Source: Torymus aiolomorphi (Eukaryota > Arthropoda > Insecta > Hymenoptera > Torymidae). Taken from it: a stretch of DNA of 64,000 nucleotides. Under the pieces are notes generated by a model, which saw only the letters and a list, made by a program, of their open reading frames with translations, was not told the DNA's origin and searched no databases. The position numbers and the translations under genes were made by a program. Of this stretch, positions 33,182-45,310 are shown one piece after another (position 1 is the stretch's first letter; each line of letters opens with the position of its first letter). The DNA lies in assembly GCA_036365515.1 (NCBI GenBank), contig CM070873.1:176072104-176136103 (forward strand), written 5' to 3'.

Positions 33182-33560
33182 TTAGGCGTAGATAACCTGC
33201 CTTGTGCGTGGGGGAATTAAAAATTCTTCCTCCCTTTCGAAGGGTATTACTAATTTGTCCACTTCCAGGCGTTTATTAGCGGCGTTGACCTTTACTTCGT
33301 GCCTTGTCATCATATCCCATCCCAATAATTCATCTGTGTCGATGGGAAAGCTATCGGGAACTACGTGCGCTTCGCATGGCAGTCCATTTAATTCTACCTT
33401 TACGCTCCCCAGGGTTACGCACTCTCCAGGCATAATGCCACTTATTGAAACCAGATGCTTTTTATTTACGCTGGCTCCTTGCTACATGCATTTCTGCTTA
33501 ATCAACGATGCATCCGCGCCTGTATCGATATAAAATCGGCCTCTGCCCCTTTGTAAAGTA
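33182..33560 (-). pseudogene. pol: Aspartic protease of the Gypsy-type element
   Basis: The minus frame includes GRFYIDTGADASLI with the retropepsin DTGA motif (codons 33515-33526). It then meets an in-frame TAG shortly after (near 33483-33485) and continues with the body of the domain, including DELLGWDMM, to a stop at 33182. In the family this enzyme dimerises to process Gag and Pol. It lies between gag and RT as expected; the nonsense codon disables it. Confidence 0.8.
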
Positions 33561-33651
33561 GGGCTCATCATATTTACTATTGGAGGTCGACGTCCTGCTT
33601 GGGCGAATCTTATAACATAATGGGATCGTTGCGCGGCTGGTTCCTCTTCTT

Positions 33652-35639
33652 TTAGTTGCTGCTCGGTCCTGCAGGACTCTGGTGCCGAGCATCCTGGAAG
33701 TTTAAATGACCCGTGCTGTCTTGTTGACCTCGACTTGCAACTTTAGTGTCCGACTCTCTTCTATCCTCAGTATCCATACAGTTGTTGTAGCGATTTCTAC
33801 CGTAGTCTCGACGATATCGGTCATCCCTGTTATAGTTACGATAATACTTTTGCCGATTATCGTATCCATGATCGTTATTCCGATCTCTATCCTTACTACG
33901 ATTTCTATCATTATATCGATGATGATAGAAACTCCGCGATCCTCGGTCTTCGCGATTATTGTTTCGGTGATCTTGGTCGCAGTTGATACTCCTTTCTCGG
34001 CTATTTCTTCGATCGTCGTAGCCTGATCGGTTTCGATCCGCTGTATCTCGGTTTCCGTCACCTCGGGTTCGTCGACCTCCCGAGTTTTGCGCGTCGTATC
34101 GTTTGTTGAATTCCGCTGACACCGCCTGTGGCGAGCTCTTAGTCACTGACCCACTCTCGAGTTTATTTCTAAGTAGTTGGCCGTTTTGCACTGCCTTCTT
34201 TATTGACACACATTCCTCGAGGGTATGGCCTTTTATATCGCAAAACCCACAAAATTTGGCATCCTTGGCCTTTCTCCAACATACATCTTCGCTGTGATTG
34301 CCTTTTTTACAATACCCGCATGTCTCTTGGGCAGTTGTTAGCCTAATTGTGGTCCCGGCTGTAATACTCCTTACCTCTGGATTATCGAAACGGGCACTCA
34401 TCTCCTTTTCTATTCGTTTAGCTTCAGTGATGGCTTCCTCCAAGCTCCGTCGTTGTTTGCCATTAACTAGGTGTTGAAGGTCGACCTTGAGTCCGTACAG
34501 AAATTGCTTTAATGCTTCTGCCTCGCCCCGTCTTCTGTGAGAGTCTTTTTCCGCGTTGCATAGCAAGTGGTCCGCGTCGTATGCTCGTTGCAGCTTACTC
34601 AGCAGTATAGTCATCCTTTGCCCGTAGTCGGTGACTTTCTCTTCAGTCAGTTGTTTTATCGTTTTTAATTTCCATATTATTTGATCGGTATCCTCATTGT
34701 CGCTGTATTTTTTGGATATCGCTTCAAGTAATTGGTCGAGAGACTGAAAGCGATCTATACATGGCAAAAAATCCTTTGTTGCTTGACCTTTTAGTCGCAG
34801 ACATACGTTGCTCTTGAGCCAGTCCAGGAGGACTCCGTGGGTCCAGGAAGCGGTATCCCCGCTGTCCCGTAAGGATGATTCCCTGGTTGGCCCTGATGCA
34901 TCCTGGCTCTTTCGGCGGTGTGTGCTGGTTCTTGATTCCAGTCGCGCCAATTGTTATAGTTTCCCGATTCCTCAATGTAGCCCCCATTGTAAAGGCCGTG
35001 AAGGGGCCCCTGCAGCTGCGAGTAACCCTGTGGCGGTTTTACTTCGTATTCTCCCGTTGTTCTCCTTGCATTGGCTGTCAGGTCTGGTGCGTGCGTAGGT
35101 ACGTATGTGGGTATATGCGGATTTTGTGGATATGGCGTCTTCCATGGCATAAATCCTGCATCTGGGCACACGTCCCCTGACCTGGTCTGACCAACGGGCG
35201 GTGTTGGTAGCCGTTCAGTTTTGATAGGCTTCCATTCCGCTGGCTGGTATTGTATACTGCGGTCTTGGGAAAGTGTTGCTATCTCGTTTATACTTCTCTG
35301 TTCGCTTACTGGCATCTCCGGGATTCCGCTAATTCCGCACCGAAGGCCGCTTCCCTTATTTGCAACTCCATCGAGTCCGTCGAGAGCCTGCTAGGGGGTC
35401 GACTCTTTCTTTCGTCTACGCTGCGCTGCATTTTCTCAACTTCCTTCCGATAGTATGCAGCTATTTCCACTTCATCTTCGGAGTGCGTCATCCAGCTGCT
35501 GTAGTGCCAACTTTATCACATCGGCGTGTGGACACGAGTTAGCAATGGCTGCCGTGTTGAGAGCGCTCTGTAGCGCGTCTGCCGCGATCTTGGCCGGGCT
35601 GCCCGCGTTTTTCGACGATTTCTTTCGGAAGTCGAACAT
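33652..35639 (-). pseudogene. gag: Gag polyprotein of the Gypsy-type element, frameshifted
   Basis: Translation would begin at ATG 35639-35637 (MFDFRKKSSKN). The frame breaks near 35480, continues in 35306-35491, shifts again to 34791-35315 and then to the 432-residue stretch 33652-34950. The last part has the capsid-like QLLEAISKKYSDNEDTDQ region with HLVNGKQRRSLEEAI, then two zinc knuckles (CGYCKKGNHSEDVCW and CGFCDIKGHTLEEC), and an extraordinary Arg/Asp/Asn/Tyr-rich tail of about 120 residues. Gag packages the element RNA. At least three frame changes make this copy non-functional. Confidence 0.85.
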
Positions 35640-35948
35640 TCTGGATTTCAGTTTTCTTCTTTTTTCTTTGTTTTCAAGAAGGAATCGTATTCTTTTTCCT
35701 TCTGTACCGTTTAGTGTGCAATTTTTTGACGAGATTGTGTCTTTTCTGGAATATCGGCTTATCGTGCGTTACCCACGAGGGAATAAAAATGGGGTAATAG
35801 GAATTGGCTTACCCTTGTGTACAGGTGATGACTAGCGTTATTCCTGCAATGCTCATCCTTCCTTCCTGTCTTTTCCTGTTAGCACCCGTGCTTCGTGATA
35901 CCGAATCGTATTTCGAACGAGAACCCCACACCTAGCAGCAAAATAATA

Positions 35949-36597
35949 TGTTATGTGTGAGACGTAATCGAGGATGTGGATGGTTCTGGTTCTCGGGTCG
36001 ATCCAATTTGTACTCAAAGCGATACAGTGAAATACTAGTCGGGTTATATGTGGGTACTGATATTTATTTCTGTTAATAAGATATCCCTAATGTGTTTTAA
36101 ATAGCGCGGCGCGGTTGACTGGCGATCGTCCTCTCGTGGGTCGCTTGTGCAGATCAGCTTCCTTGTTCGTCCTTCCTCGCTTGTTCCTGAATGGTCTTGA
36201 ACTCCCGTTCCCGGATGGTCTTGAACTGCCCCTCATACGTGCTCTGTACCGTATTTATACCAGAACCAAAGTGTCCGTGGGTGGGAGTCAATCGCTAACT
36301 TCGTCGATTACCAATCGAGCCATCGTGTCAGCTTTTTGATGCTGTGTCCGGTGCGCTCTAGTTTGATCATCTCGTTCTTGAGTTCGACGTGCTGCGGTCT
36401 GCTGACATGCAGCTCGCTTCCATTCACGTGCTTGGGTTTCGGAAGTTTCCACATCGCGTGCTGCTGACGCGCCGCTGTAGGTGAGGTTCGATGTCCTGCG
36501 ATCTGCTGACATGCAGCTCGCTTCCATTCACGCACTTGAGTTTCGGAAGTTTCCACATCGCGTGCTGCTGACTTGACGCTGTAGTTGAGGTTCGATG
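35949..36597 (-). repeat. 5' LTR of the minus-strand Gypsy/errantivirus-type element
   Basis: Matches 12198-12778 from TGTTATGTGTGAGACGTAA onward. It contains two copies of a ~105-bp block (about 36390-36495 and 36495-36597) starting GCTGACATGCAGCTCGCTTCC, while the other LTR has one copy plus a stub. Similarity stops at about 36597. I found no convincing primer-binding site on the gag side, and the 5' edge may be truncated. Confidence 0.75.
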
Positions 36598-37757
36598 TTT
36601 TTTGAAATAACTTCGTATGGTTAGAGTACATCCTAGCTGCAAATTCTTTACAAGTAACCTGTAACGGTCACTATGCCGTACATTAGATGAACGTCCATTT
36701 GAAATAAAATTAATTATGTACATGATTAATAAAGGAGAAATTCTGATTACCGACGCGAATTACCATCCATGACATGAAGAGCTCAAACAGTACTCGACAC
36801 GACATCTACCAGATAAATCTAATACCCGGTTGAAAGTGTCCCTAGATATAGGTGATTTTAATAAGAGCTCTTCTGTCACGGCGGAAAATTTGAATCTTTA
36901 ACCATATTTGTTCATTAACAAAGGCATGAAACATGAAAAATAAACTCTTTACACATAATAAAATAACAAATGAACCGTACTTCCATATGATATAAATCGA
37001 TTCATAATAACTCACCTTATAAATTTCTGATTTTTGAATTACGCGCCAGATGAGTATAGGTGGCATAAAAGTCAATAGTACTAGATCACTGATTGTCGAC
37101 CACATGTGGCTGACGCAATTAGAAAAGCATGGAGCTATGGGCGCTCGCCATAAGTGCGAGTGAGATGGACAATGGAAATTAATAACTTAATATATTTCAT
37201 TATTTATAACACGCATGGAGGTGAATGAAAGCACTTTTTCGCCTAAACTAATTATGGCGCACCCGCCTATACATTTATTTCTATGAATAACGTATTAATT
37301 AGAAAGTTACAGCACAAATTTTGTGTCGCAGATTTCTCAATGTATAAGGCGAATCCCGACTAACAATTTAATGAGCATGATGTGTGATCGTCGTACTGTC
37401 CCCTTTTATGTCTCATTAGACAAAACATAGGTCACAACCATCAAGAAAAGAGAAATTATGAAGTGCGGGGGCATAACAGAAGGGTAAGGGGGGAAGGGAG
37501 CCGATCATCTAGGACGAATAAGCGCCACCCAGGGTGCGCACTCACTGTACAGTACTTATGGGAATTGAATAAATGCGCATCCCCCTAGACACAGGTAGGC
37601 AGATGCTCCTTAAATAGAGGTGCGCTCTCGGCAGAGCACTTCTTCGACAGTCACCGCGCAGGAGTCCAGCAGCAAGAGTCCTTCGTGATACTGCAGAGCC
37701 GAAGGCCGAACGGGAACACGTGTTGCGCAGCAGCCACACAGAGTCGCGCATCCGGCG
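36598..37757. other. Flanking DNA, no gene recognised
   Basis: Mixed composition, with a GC-richer patch at 37480-37757. A 72-codon Arg-rich minus frame (37542-37760) has no known motif and extends into the adjacent MITE's first bases, so I do not call it a gene. Confidence 0.3.
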
Positions 37758-38476
37758 CACACTGGGGCCGAAAGGTTCAAAACCACCTAGAGGTCATAAT
37801 TCTCAACCGAATTTGACAATTTAAAAACAGAAACTTTTGTGACAAAATACCAAAGACCGCTACGAAGCCTAATTTTGAAAATATGAACCTATAAACCTAA
37901 TTTATAACCTATAACCCCAAAATTTACACTTGTGATTCCCAAAAATGCTATAAAACTTCAATTTATAAGTCCTTGACACATGCTCTCTTAACCTTGATTC
38001 ATAAAATTGGTCTACAAATTAAGTCTTGGGCCATTCTGTCGGAAATAGCGTATATTTTTAGGATATACATTGTATGTGGTTTAAATAACATTTTTCTCTT
38101 TTTTATAGCTGATTTTGGCCTCAGAAGCCACTAGGTGTAAGACCCCCTTAAGACTTATGAGGTTAGGGCTTATAGGTTTAGAGTTTATGAGTGCATGGCT
38201 TACTGGATCAAAGGTCAAGAGTTCACGAGTAAAGGGCTTACAAATTAAAGGTTTATCGTATTTTTGGGATTTGCAGGTCAAAAATTGAATTGATTGGTTG
38301 ATGTGATAGGATTATATGACTCCTTAGATTTATAGGTTAATTTTTTGAAAAATCAGGCTTCGTAGGGCTCTTCGATATTTGATAACGAATGTTCCTAAGC
38401 AAAAATTTTCAGATTCCGTTGAGAATTGCGACCTCTAGGTGGTTTTGAACCAAAAAATCCGTATGACCCCAGTGTG
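37758..38476. mobile_element. MITE with long inverted ends and 5-bp target duplication (719 bp)
   Basis: The left end CACACTGGGG and right end CCCCAGTGTG are inverted. Beyond a small gap both arms carry GGTTCAAAACCACCTAGAGGTC and its complement, continuing with AATTCTCAACCGAAT and AGGCTTCGTAG landmarks. CGGCG flanks both sides (37753-37757 and 38477-38481). The interior has dispersed CTTATAGGTTTA/TAAACCTATAA words in both orientations. There is no transposase. The superfamily is not certain. Confidence 0.75.
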
Positions 38477-38518
38477 CGGCGGTCCAAGCGGTGATAAGGT
38501 GAACATCTAACAACGCCA

Positions 38519-38680
38519 GGCCTACGATTATTCCCTAGGGAGAAAGTAGGCCGGGTCAAGTTGGTTCGCCCGACTTGGCGTAGCTTTGCTTTTTCTTAGG
38601 ATTGTCGAGCGTAGAGGCGGAAAACCGGGGAAGGCATAGCCTCCCCCCTGTACCCGGCGGACATGACCGCAAGGTCATTG
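38519..38680. other. Compact run of four strong hairpins; candidate structured RNA or non-LTR 5' UTR
   Basis: Consecutive stems: GGCCTAC/GTAGGCC (38519-38552); a 10-bp stem at 38555-38564 with 38570-38579, loop TTCGC; GGGGaAGGC-ATA-GCCTCCCC (38627-38646); and ATGACC-GCAA-GGTCAT (38663-38678), which has a GNRA tetraloop. ACCCGGC near 38652 could also pair with GCCGGGT near 38550. The orientation of any transcript is unknown since the stems are symmetric, but the GCAA loop favours the plus strand. Confidence 0.4.
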
Positions 38681-39060
38681 ACGCACTAGGATGACAGGTT
38701 GCCCTGCGTTTGATCTTCGCTAGCCACGCGAGAATCAGAATCTACATATTTTTCAGAATTAAAATTAAAATTTTTTTTGTTGTTAGCGTAAATTCGGATC
38801 GCGTTGCCATTGCTGCGTTATTATTCTATTATTATTATTATTTCGTTATTATTATATTTTTTTGTTTTCTTTTGTTCGCGGGTATTTCATTAATATTTCG
38901 TCATTTGTATTTCGCGATTATTCTTTCGTTGATATTTATCTCGGTAATAAATTTTTTTTATTTTGTTATTTCGTATTATAGTCTCGCCATTATTTAGCTC
39001 GTCCTCGGTCAATCATTTTATGTACGTGTGTGTACATGGGACCCCGATGAGGAGTATATA

Positions 39061-39180
39061 CTCACGTGATTACTCACGTAATTACTCACGTGAGAATATC
39101 GTCGAAAACCTCACGTGAGAACTCACGCGCGTTCTCACGTGAGTACTCACGTGAGTACTCACGTGATTACTCACGTGATT
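39061..39180. promoter_or_regulatory. Cluster of seven TCACGTGA palindromes
   Basis: Seven exact TCACGTGA octamers plus two near-matches (TCACGTAA, TCACGCGC) lie within 120 bp, mostly as ACTCACGTGAKTACTCACGTGA runs. CACGTG is the E-box core and TCACGTGA the preferred palindrome of MITF/TFE- and USF-type bHLH-ZIP factors. It may be a regulatory array or merely a short-unit palindromic satellite at the edge of the adjoining foldback element. Confidence 0.5.
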
Positions 39181-40809
39181 TTTTTTAATAGGGTAGAGCT
39201 GCTCTAGCAGGGGTGGTCCTCCGATTTCCCATACATACTTGGCGGGCCCGACGATTTGCAGTTTACCGGTGGGCTACTTAAATATAGAATACAAACTTTT
39301 TGCATAAATTCATTAACAATATTTATACCTATAAGTCTACTATAAATAATTACATTCCCTGGCGGAAATTATAAAATGTTAAAAACCGTAAGTAAATGTA
39401 AGAAAAAGTATGAAAATGTAAATTAGTGTAAGAAAATGTAAGAAAATGTAAACAAACGTAAGTAAGTGTACTTTTTTGTTGGATTTCGGACACTTTTTAC
39501 GTTTTCGTACATTTTCTTACATTTTATTACAATTCTTAACTTTTTTTTTAATATCTTACGTTTCCTTACATTTATTTACATTTTATTACTTTTTCATTTT
39601 TATCCTTAATTATAAAATTACTTTACAGTTTTTTACAACTTTTTACAAATTCTTATACATTATTATATTTTGTTACAATTTTTTCACGTCGTTTTATATT
39701 TTTTTACTTTTTATTACATATTCCTACACATAATTATACTTTTTTATACTTTTTTACGGCTTTTTATATTTTGTTATACTTTTTGACGACTTTTTACATT
39801 TTTTTACATTTTTTTACTTTTTATCACATATTCTTACACTTTATTATACCTTTTTTATACTTTTTTACGGTTTTTTTATATTTTGTTATACTTTTTCACG
39901 TCTTTTTACATTTTTTTACATATTCCTACGCTTTGTTATATTTTATTACACCTTTTCACCTCTTTTTACATTATTTTACATATTCCTACGCTTTATTATA
40001 TTTTATTACACTTTCTCACGTCTTTTTACTTTCTTTTACATTTTATTGCATATTTTTTGTTTATTTATATTTCTATACGTTCTATTACGTATTTTTTCAT
40101 TTATTTACAATTTTTTACATTTTATTATGTATTATCAACTATATTTTATGTTTTCTTACATTTTTATATTTTTAAACATGCTATTTTTATCTATTGCATT
40201 TTTTATTATAAATTTTTCATTTTGAACTTCATCAACCAACAATAATTACAAAAAAGCTTCTGTGTAATGTATGTGCTATATAAATTTTGTAATATGATAA
40301 ATTTCAATGCATAACAAATGCAATGTTCTAGCTGACTCTGTCAGTCTTACACTGTATAGGAAACTATTAAATAGGTAAGTCTCACTGGGTAGAAGTCAGC
40401 GAAATAAATAGTGATGTATTTTAATACAACAGATATCCTGAAACGAGTTCTTGCACCCTGACTAAACGTGGAAATTAACTAGATGAGCTAATATTACCAG
40501 GGACAACTAGCTACCCGTATTTCATTGAATCACACACACAGCACTTTTATATCCCCCAGTTCCTATTACCTATCCCCTCACACTCTAAAGTAGTAACACT
40601 CGAAGATCACTTAGAGCTGCAGAAGCAGCAAAATAGGGCTGGACGGTCTAGGCTGGCACTATTCCATGGATGCCAGTCTGTTGTACGTCAGTAACCATGC
40701 CACCTAGGAGGAAGGTACTGACAGAGGCCGTCAATTGTGTATCAATATCAGGAACTGCCTCAGCCTAGGGATCAACAAAATACATGAGCTGCAGACCAGT
40801 CCCTATTCT

Positions 40810-41180
40810 GGGGGACAACCGAGGAGAGTTCAGTTCCTAAAAATCGCATATGACTAATAAATAGAGGACACAAAAAACATACCATGCAAATAAAAAGTCT
40901 TCAGAAATGGATGTTGTTCACTCGCTGTACCAGCTACCTGTAACCGCTAAAGGGGAAGGATTGGTGAAGACCTTCAACCGTTGTTAACAAGCAACAGATT
41001 AACTGTACACATAGTTATTAGTATCAGAGCCAAACAAGGAAAGTTGAGCACCTAGAAACCACACATTAATTAATAAATAGATGACCCAGACAACATTTCC
41101 ACATCCAAGAAACAGTCTGCAGCAGTGCCCGTCGTTTACACTACTCTCCCTGCCACAGATACCTGCAACAAGAGAAAGTA
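40810..41180. repeat. Diverged direct duplication (~235-bp period) in the centre of the nested block
   Basis: CAACCGAGGAGAGTTCAGTTCCTAAAAATC...CTAATAAATAGAGGACACAAAAAACATACCA (about 40816) is paralleled by CAAACAAGGAAAGTTGAGCACCTAGAAACC...TTAATAAATAGATGACCCAGACAACATTTCCA (about 41033), followed by similar ACCTGTAACC / ACCTGCAACA text. On the minus strand both contain acceptor-like pyrimidine-AG sites, so a decayed gene with repeated exons is possible, but no protein family is recognisable. Confidence 0.4.
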
Positions 41181-41729
41181 CCATCAGCTCACCCATGAGA
41201 GAGGTTAGGAACGTGAAAGGGCTTACTAAATCTGCTCTCGACGTTGAAACACTGCCTTCCCATCTCCGAATCATCGTTAATCGGCGGACACGATGAATGT
41301 CCCGGACATTCACCAGGGATGCGATTGTTGACATCACACATAGCAATACACTATGGACACATGCGCTCAACGGCATGCCGCACTAGCACTACTCGCTATA
41401 GAGTAGCAGAAAGTGCGCGGTGTCCATATCTTATCCTATAGATATATCTTATACACAGGGAGCACTCGCGGTCGCGCGAGTCGCGTGTGTTTTTCCGCTG
41501 TAGGTACTTAGTGTGCGAACGTAGCCTAGCCGAGGTAGCCGTTACGACTGCTGCAATAGTACTCATGCACGCAGGTCGCAGGGTTAAGCCAGATCAGTAT
41601 TGAGCTTTCTCCTTCTGTTTTTCTCCTTTTCGCGGTATTAGTGTATATGTGCATATATGTCGCGAGTATTTTTTTGTAATTGAGATTGTATATATCTATA
41701 TAGAGGGGCGCAGCCCCCTAGTTAGATAT

Positions 41730-42455
41730 GTTAGTTCTAACGAAGTAAAAAAGTAAATATATAATAAAAGGCAAAAAATGTAATAATTTGTATAAAATGT
41801 AAAATGATGTAAAAAAATGTAAGTTTCTGTAACAAACTATAAAGTGATCCACGTTCTTAAATTTTCTTGTATTATTTTTTTCACATTTTTTTATGTTTTG
41901 GTTCCAAGGTGATAAAAAATATAATATATAATAAAAGGCGGAAAAAATGTAATAAATTGTATAGAAATATAAAATTATGTAAAAAAATGTAAGTTTCTGT
42001 AAAAAACTATAAAGTGTTACACTTTCTCATGTTTGATTACATTTTTTCGTTCATTTTTGACACTTATTTACAGTTTTTCATATTTTGGTTCTAACGAAAT
42101 AAAAAATAAAATATGTAATAAAATGTGAAAAAATGTAATAAATTGTATAGAAATGTAAAATTAAGTAAAAAAATGTAAGTTTCTGTAAAAAACTGTAAAG
42201 TGTTACATTTTCTTACATTTTATTACATTTTTTTGTTCTTTTTTGACATTTTTTTACACTTTTTCATATTTTTGTTGTAACGAAATAAAAAATATAATAT
42301 GTAATAAAATGTGAAAAAATGTAATAAATTGTATAGAACTGTAAAATTATGTAAAAAAATATAAGTTTCTGTAAGAAACTGTAAAGTGTTACACTTTCTT
42401 ACATTTTATTATATCTTTTCATTCGTTTTTTACATTTTTTTACACTTTTTTACGT
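41730..42455. repeat. ~186-bp tandem repeat, about four units
   Basis: Units start GTTCTAACGAAATAAAAAATA at about 41730, 41901, 42089 and 42275. Each contains AATGTAAGTTTCTGTAAAAAACTGTAAAGTGTTACA followed by the complementary TTACATTTTATTACATTTTTT half, so every unit is itself a long imperfect hairpin. Confidence 0.75.
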
Positions 42456-44590
42456 TACGTTAAAATAAATGAAAAAATGCCAAATTTTAAAAAAGTAAAA
42501 AACGGTATGAAAATGTAATAAACTGTAAAAATATGTAAGAAAATATAAGAAAGTGTAAAAAACGTCCGAAATCTAATATAAATATACGATTACTTACATT
42601 TTCTTACGATTTCTTACGTTTTTTTACAGTTTATTACACTTTTTTAAAATTTTTAATTGGTATCGTTAAGTACAACATCCCTATATGTGCAGAATCATGA
42701 TTTACTTTTATTACCCACAATATTTTTCTTTGTGTCCATCCTTTTTAAACGAGAATAAAATAAAAAATTCATATAAATTTAGTCTACTTAAAATTGCTTT
42801 ACATTTTACTAATCGTTTTATAAGCAACCTATTGTGTATCCTTTTCCCGCGTGTAAATATCATTTAAGATCTCATATCAGAATTTCAGGCATCGCATATC
42901 TCGTATCAGATGCAATTTTATATATTATGGGATTATATAGTTAATATATAGAAGCAACCCATTTATACATTTTATCTGATCTTTAAACATATGGATATTA
43001 ATATGAAAATGACCATGTCTTACACCTTGAACTGCAAATCGTCGGGCCCGCAAAGTATGTATGGGAAATCGGAGGACCACGCCTGCTAGAGCAGCTCTAG
43101 ATTTCTCGTTTCCTCCCAAGGTGCGTAATATTATAGAAAGTTCGATATTGAGAAAGAATAATGAAAAATAGTGATGTGTTGGTAACTATGTAATTTTTTT
43201 ATATAGGCTTTGCCTTTCGTACATATCTGAAAAAATTCTTATGAATTTTAGAAATAAAGAGAAGGCATTATAGTTATATAATTAAAATAATTTTCGCCAA
43301 CACGGGCGTAAAGGGCGTAGGTTCTATAAAGTTTTGTAAGAGTATGTGGGCCTGCTGGGCGCTAAGTAGTATTTTATGCCCGCTGGCTGAATAATTTTGA
43401 AGTTACAACGTGGGCGTAAAATGTAATTTTACACGCGAGATACGAAAAGTTCTATTATGTCAGTCAAGTTAACTTATGTCCGGTACTTGACTACAATAAA
43501 TTGATTTCAGTACTTTCTTGTGTTTAATTTGTATAGCTCAGAAAGATGAACAAATTTGAATACATGTCTGAGAACAGTCCTACAGAAGTTTCCGAGAGTC
43601 ATTTGCATTACTTGACTATCGATAATTGATTTCACAACTTTCGTTTGTTTGATTTGCAGTGAACAATTTGAATGTACTTACTTACATATAATTTGTTCAG
43701 TATACAATGACTCAAAGAATTAAAAGACTTTTTCATTCGTATTTATCTGATTTCTTTTAAAAAATTATAAATATTATTATTTTATAGATTATTTGTACAG
43801 TCATGAAAAAAGCTATTACCATTTGCAGAGAGTGCTTATTAAATAGATGAGATTCGAAGAAATAAAAGGACTAGACAAATTGTGTTGTTTTTTTATAGAT
43901 TATCCAGAAAAAACGTCTATACTTGCCTTATTTTATACTTTCGTAGAAAGTTTTATATTAGCAATATTATTATTTATACAGTCATGAAAACAATTATTAC
44001 CATTTGTAAAGAGTGCTTGTTGAATAGAAGAGAGTAGAAGAATTAAAAGGACTAGACAAATTATGTTGTTATAGAACGTACTTAAAAAATTAGCTTTTAA
44101 AAAACGTGTTGATTGTTTTAAAAAAAATATTTAAGCTCTCATTAAAGTTTTTGCTACTCAGGTTGACTGATGTTGAGAGAGAGGGAGGGAGGGAGAGAGA
44201 GTGAGGTGGGAAAGAGAAGGAGGGAGAGAGTTTATACAGTCATGAAAAAATTATTACCATTTGTAGAGAGTCCTTATTGAATAGATGAGCTAAAAGAAAT
44301 AAAAGGACTAGACAAATTGTGTTGTTAGAATTTAACGTATACTTAAAAAATAGCTTTTAAAAAACGTGTTGATTGTTTTAAAAAAATATTTAAGCTCTCA
44401 TTAAAGTTTTTGGTACTCAGTTTCACAGATGATGAGAGAGAGGGAGAAAGAGGGGAGGGGAAGAGAGAGAAGGAGACAGAGAGCGAGAGAGAGATAACGG
44501 GAAGGAGGGCGGGAGAGACTTATCTTAGTTTAAACTTTTGTAAAATGTTTTTTAGATATATTTCACAACTTTTTAAGAGAAAATAATAAT

Positions 44591-45300
44591 TACATAGTGT
44601 GATAACATTATGAGGGTTTATTATAGTATAGTATATTTTTAATATCATTAGTAAATGATAGTATTGTTATTCACAAAAGTTTTAAATTTGAATGTTTCTT
44701 CAAGGAGCTCGATAAAATGATTACATTAGTAAAATTTTTTGAAATAATATAATCAAATGCGTATATTCTTAGGTATGATGATAATTTAACAATACTATTA
44801 ATTATTGTAAAGTCATATGAAAATATCATTCTTTTTATGTTTTCAGTTTGCAGGAAAAACTTATATATACATACCTTATTTGATACTTTCAAAGATTATT
44901 ATTAAGAAGACAAATTACATAAATACTAAAGGGATCGATATTTTTTTGAACAAATTAGATCTTAAAACGAAGCTTTAAGTTGATATTTTTATAATTTTTC
45001 AGAGCATTACAAGTATTTTCATTTTTTGGTACTAGTATTAATTACATGCAATTATACAGTTCATAGTGTATCCCTTGAATAATGTTTTAATAATTAAGCA
45101 CATGTAATTTACACACATAATTTTCAGCATATTTTACAGTAATTCACTCTCACTAGTTGCCATCAAAAAGAAAATAGTATCGAATACTATGGAAAGATTA
45201 CAAAATTTATGAGTTACGTTCAATTAATGCTTTAAAATATACTGATTTTATTTTCACCATGCTTAATTATTGAACCATCATTTATATTACATTATATTCG
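44591..45300. other. AT-rich interval, nothing recognised
   Basis: Stop-rich on both strands; no repeat or motif of note. Confidence 0.35.
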
Positions 45301-45310
45301 CTTGTTACAG

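Larger units (their letters stand above)
39360..42645. mobile_element. Nested palindromic block rich in TTTTTTAC/GTAAAAAA repeats
   Basis: The left part (39360-40245) is full of ACATTTTTTTAC-type words on the plus strand and the right part (41730-42645) of their complements and mirror forms. TTGGATTTCGGACACTTTTTACG at 39479 matches inverted CGTCCGAAATCTAA at 42563. The ~1.4-kb centre (40250-41720) is of normal composition. A foldback transposon inserted in the centre of family A copy 2 is the simplest reading. The apparent membrane-protein frames at 39476-40245 are translation artefacts of the repeats. Confidence 0.6.
39195..44590. mobile_element. Foldback element, family A, copy 2, with nested insertion
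   Basis: Starts with the inner left-arm segment TAGAGCTGCTCTAGCAGGGGTGGTCCTCCGAT found at 6592 in copy 1, and resumes after 42645 with the same centre (TTAAGTACAACAT..CCTTTTTAAACGAGAATAAAA). It then runs through the complete right arm (about 43030-43800). The outer left arm is missing. The right flank has a ~180-260-bp block with CAGTCATGAAAA...TTTAAGCTCTCATTAAAG repeated about three times (43795-44410), present once in copy 1 (7971-8155). A 3.3-kb block is inserted at about 39360-42645. Confidence 0.75.

Noticed and set aside
39476..40245. Hydrophobic, membrane-like frames
   Set aside because: Arise from TTTTTTAC-type repeats read as Phe/Tyr/Leu.
40999..41376. 125-codon minus-strand frame with hydrophobic segments
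   Set aside because: Falls within a diverged direct duplication and matches no family; evidence too thin.
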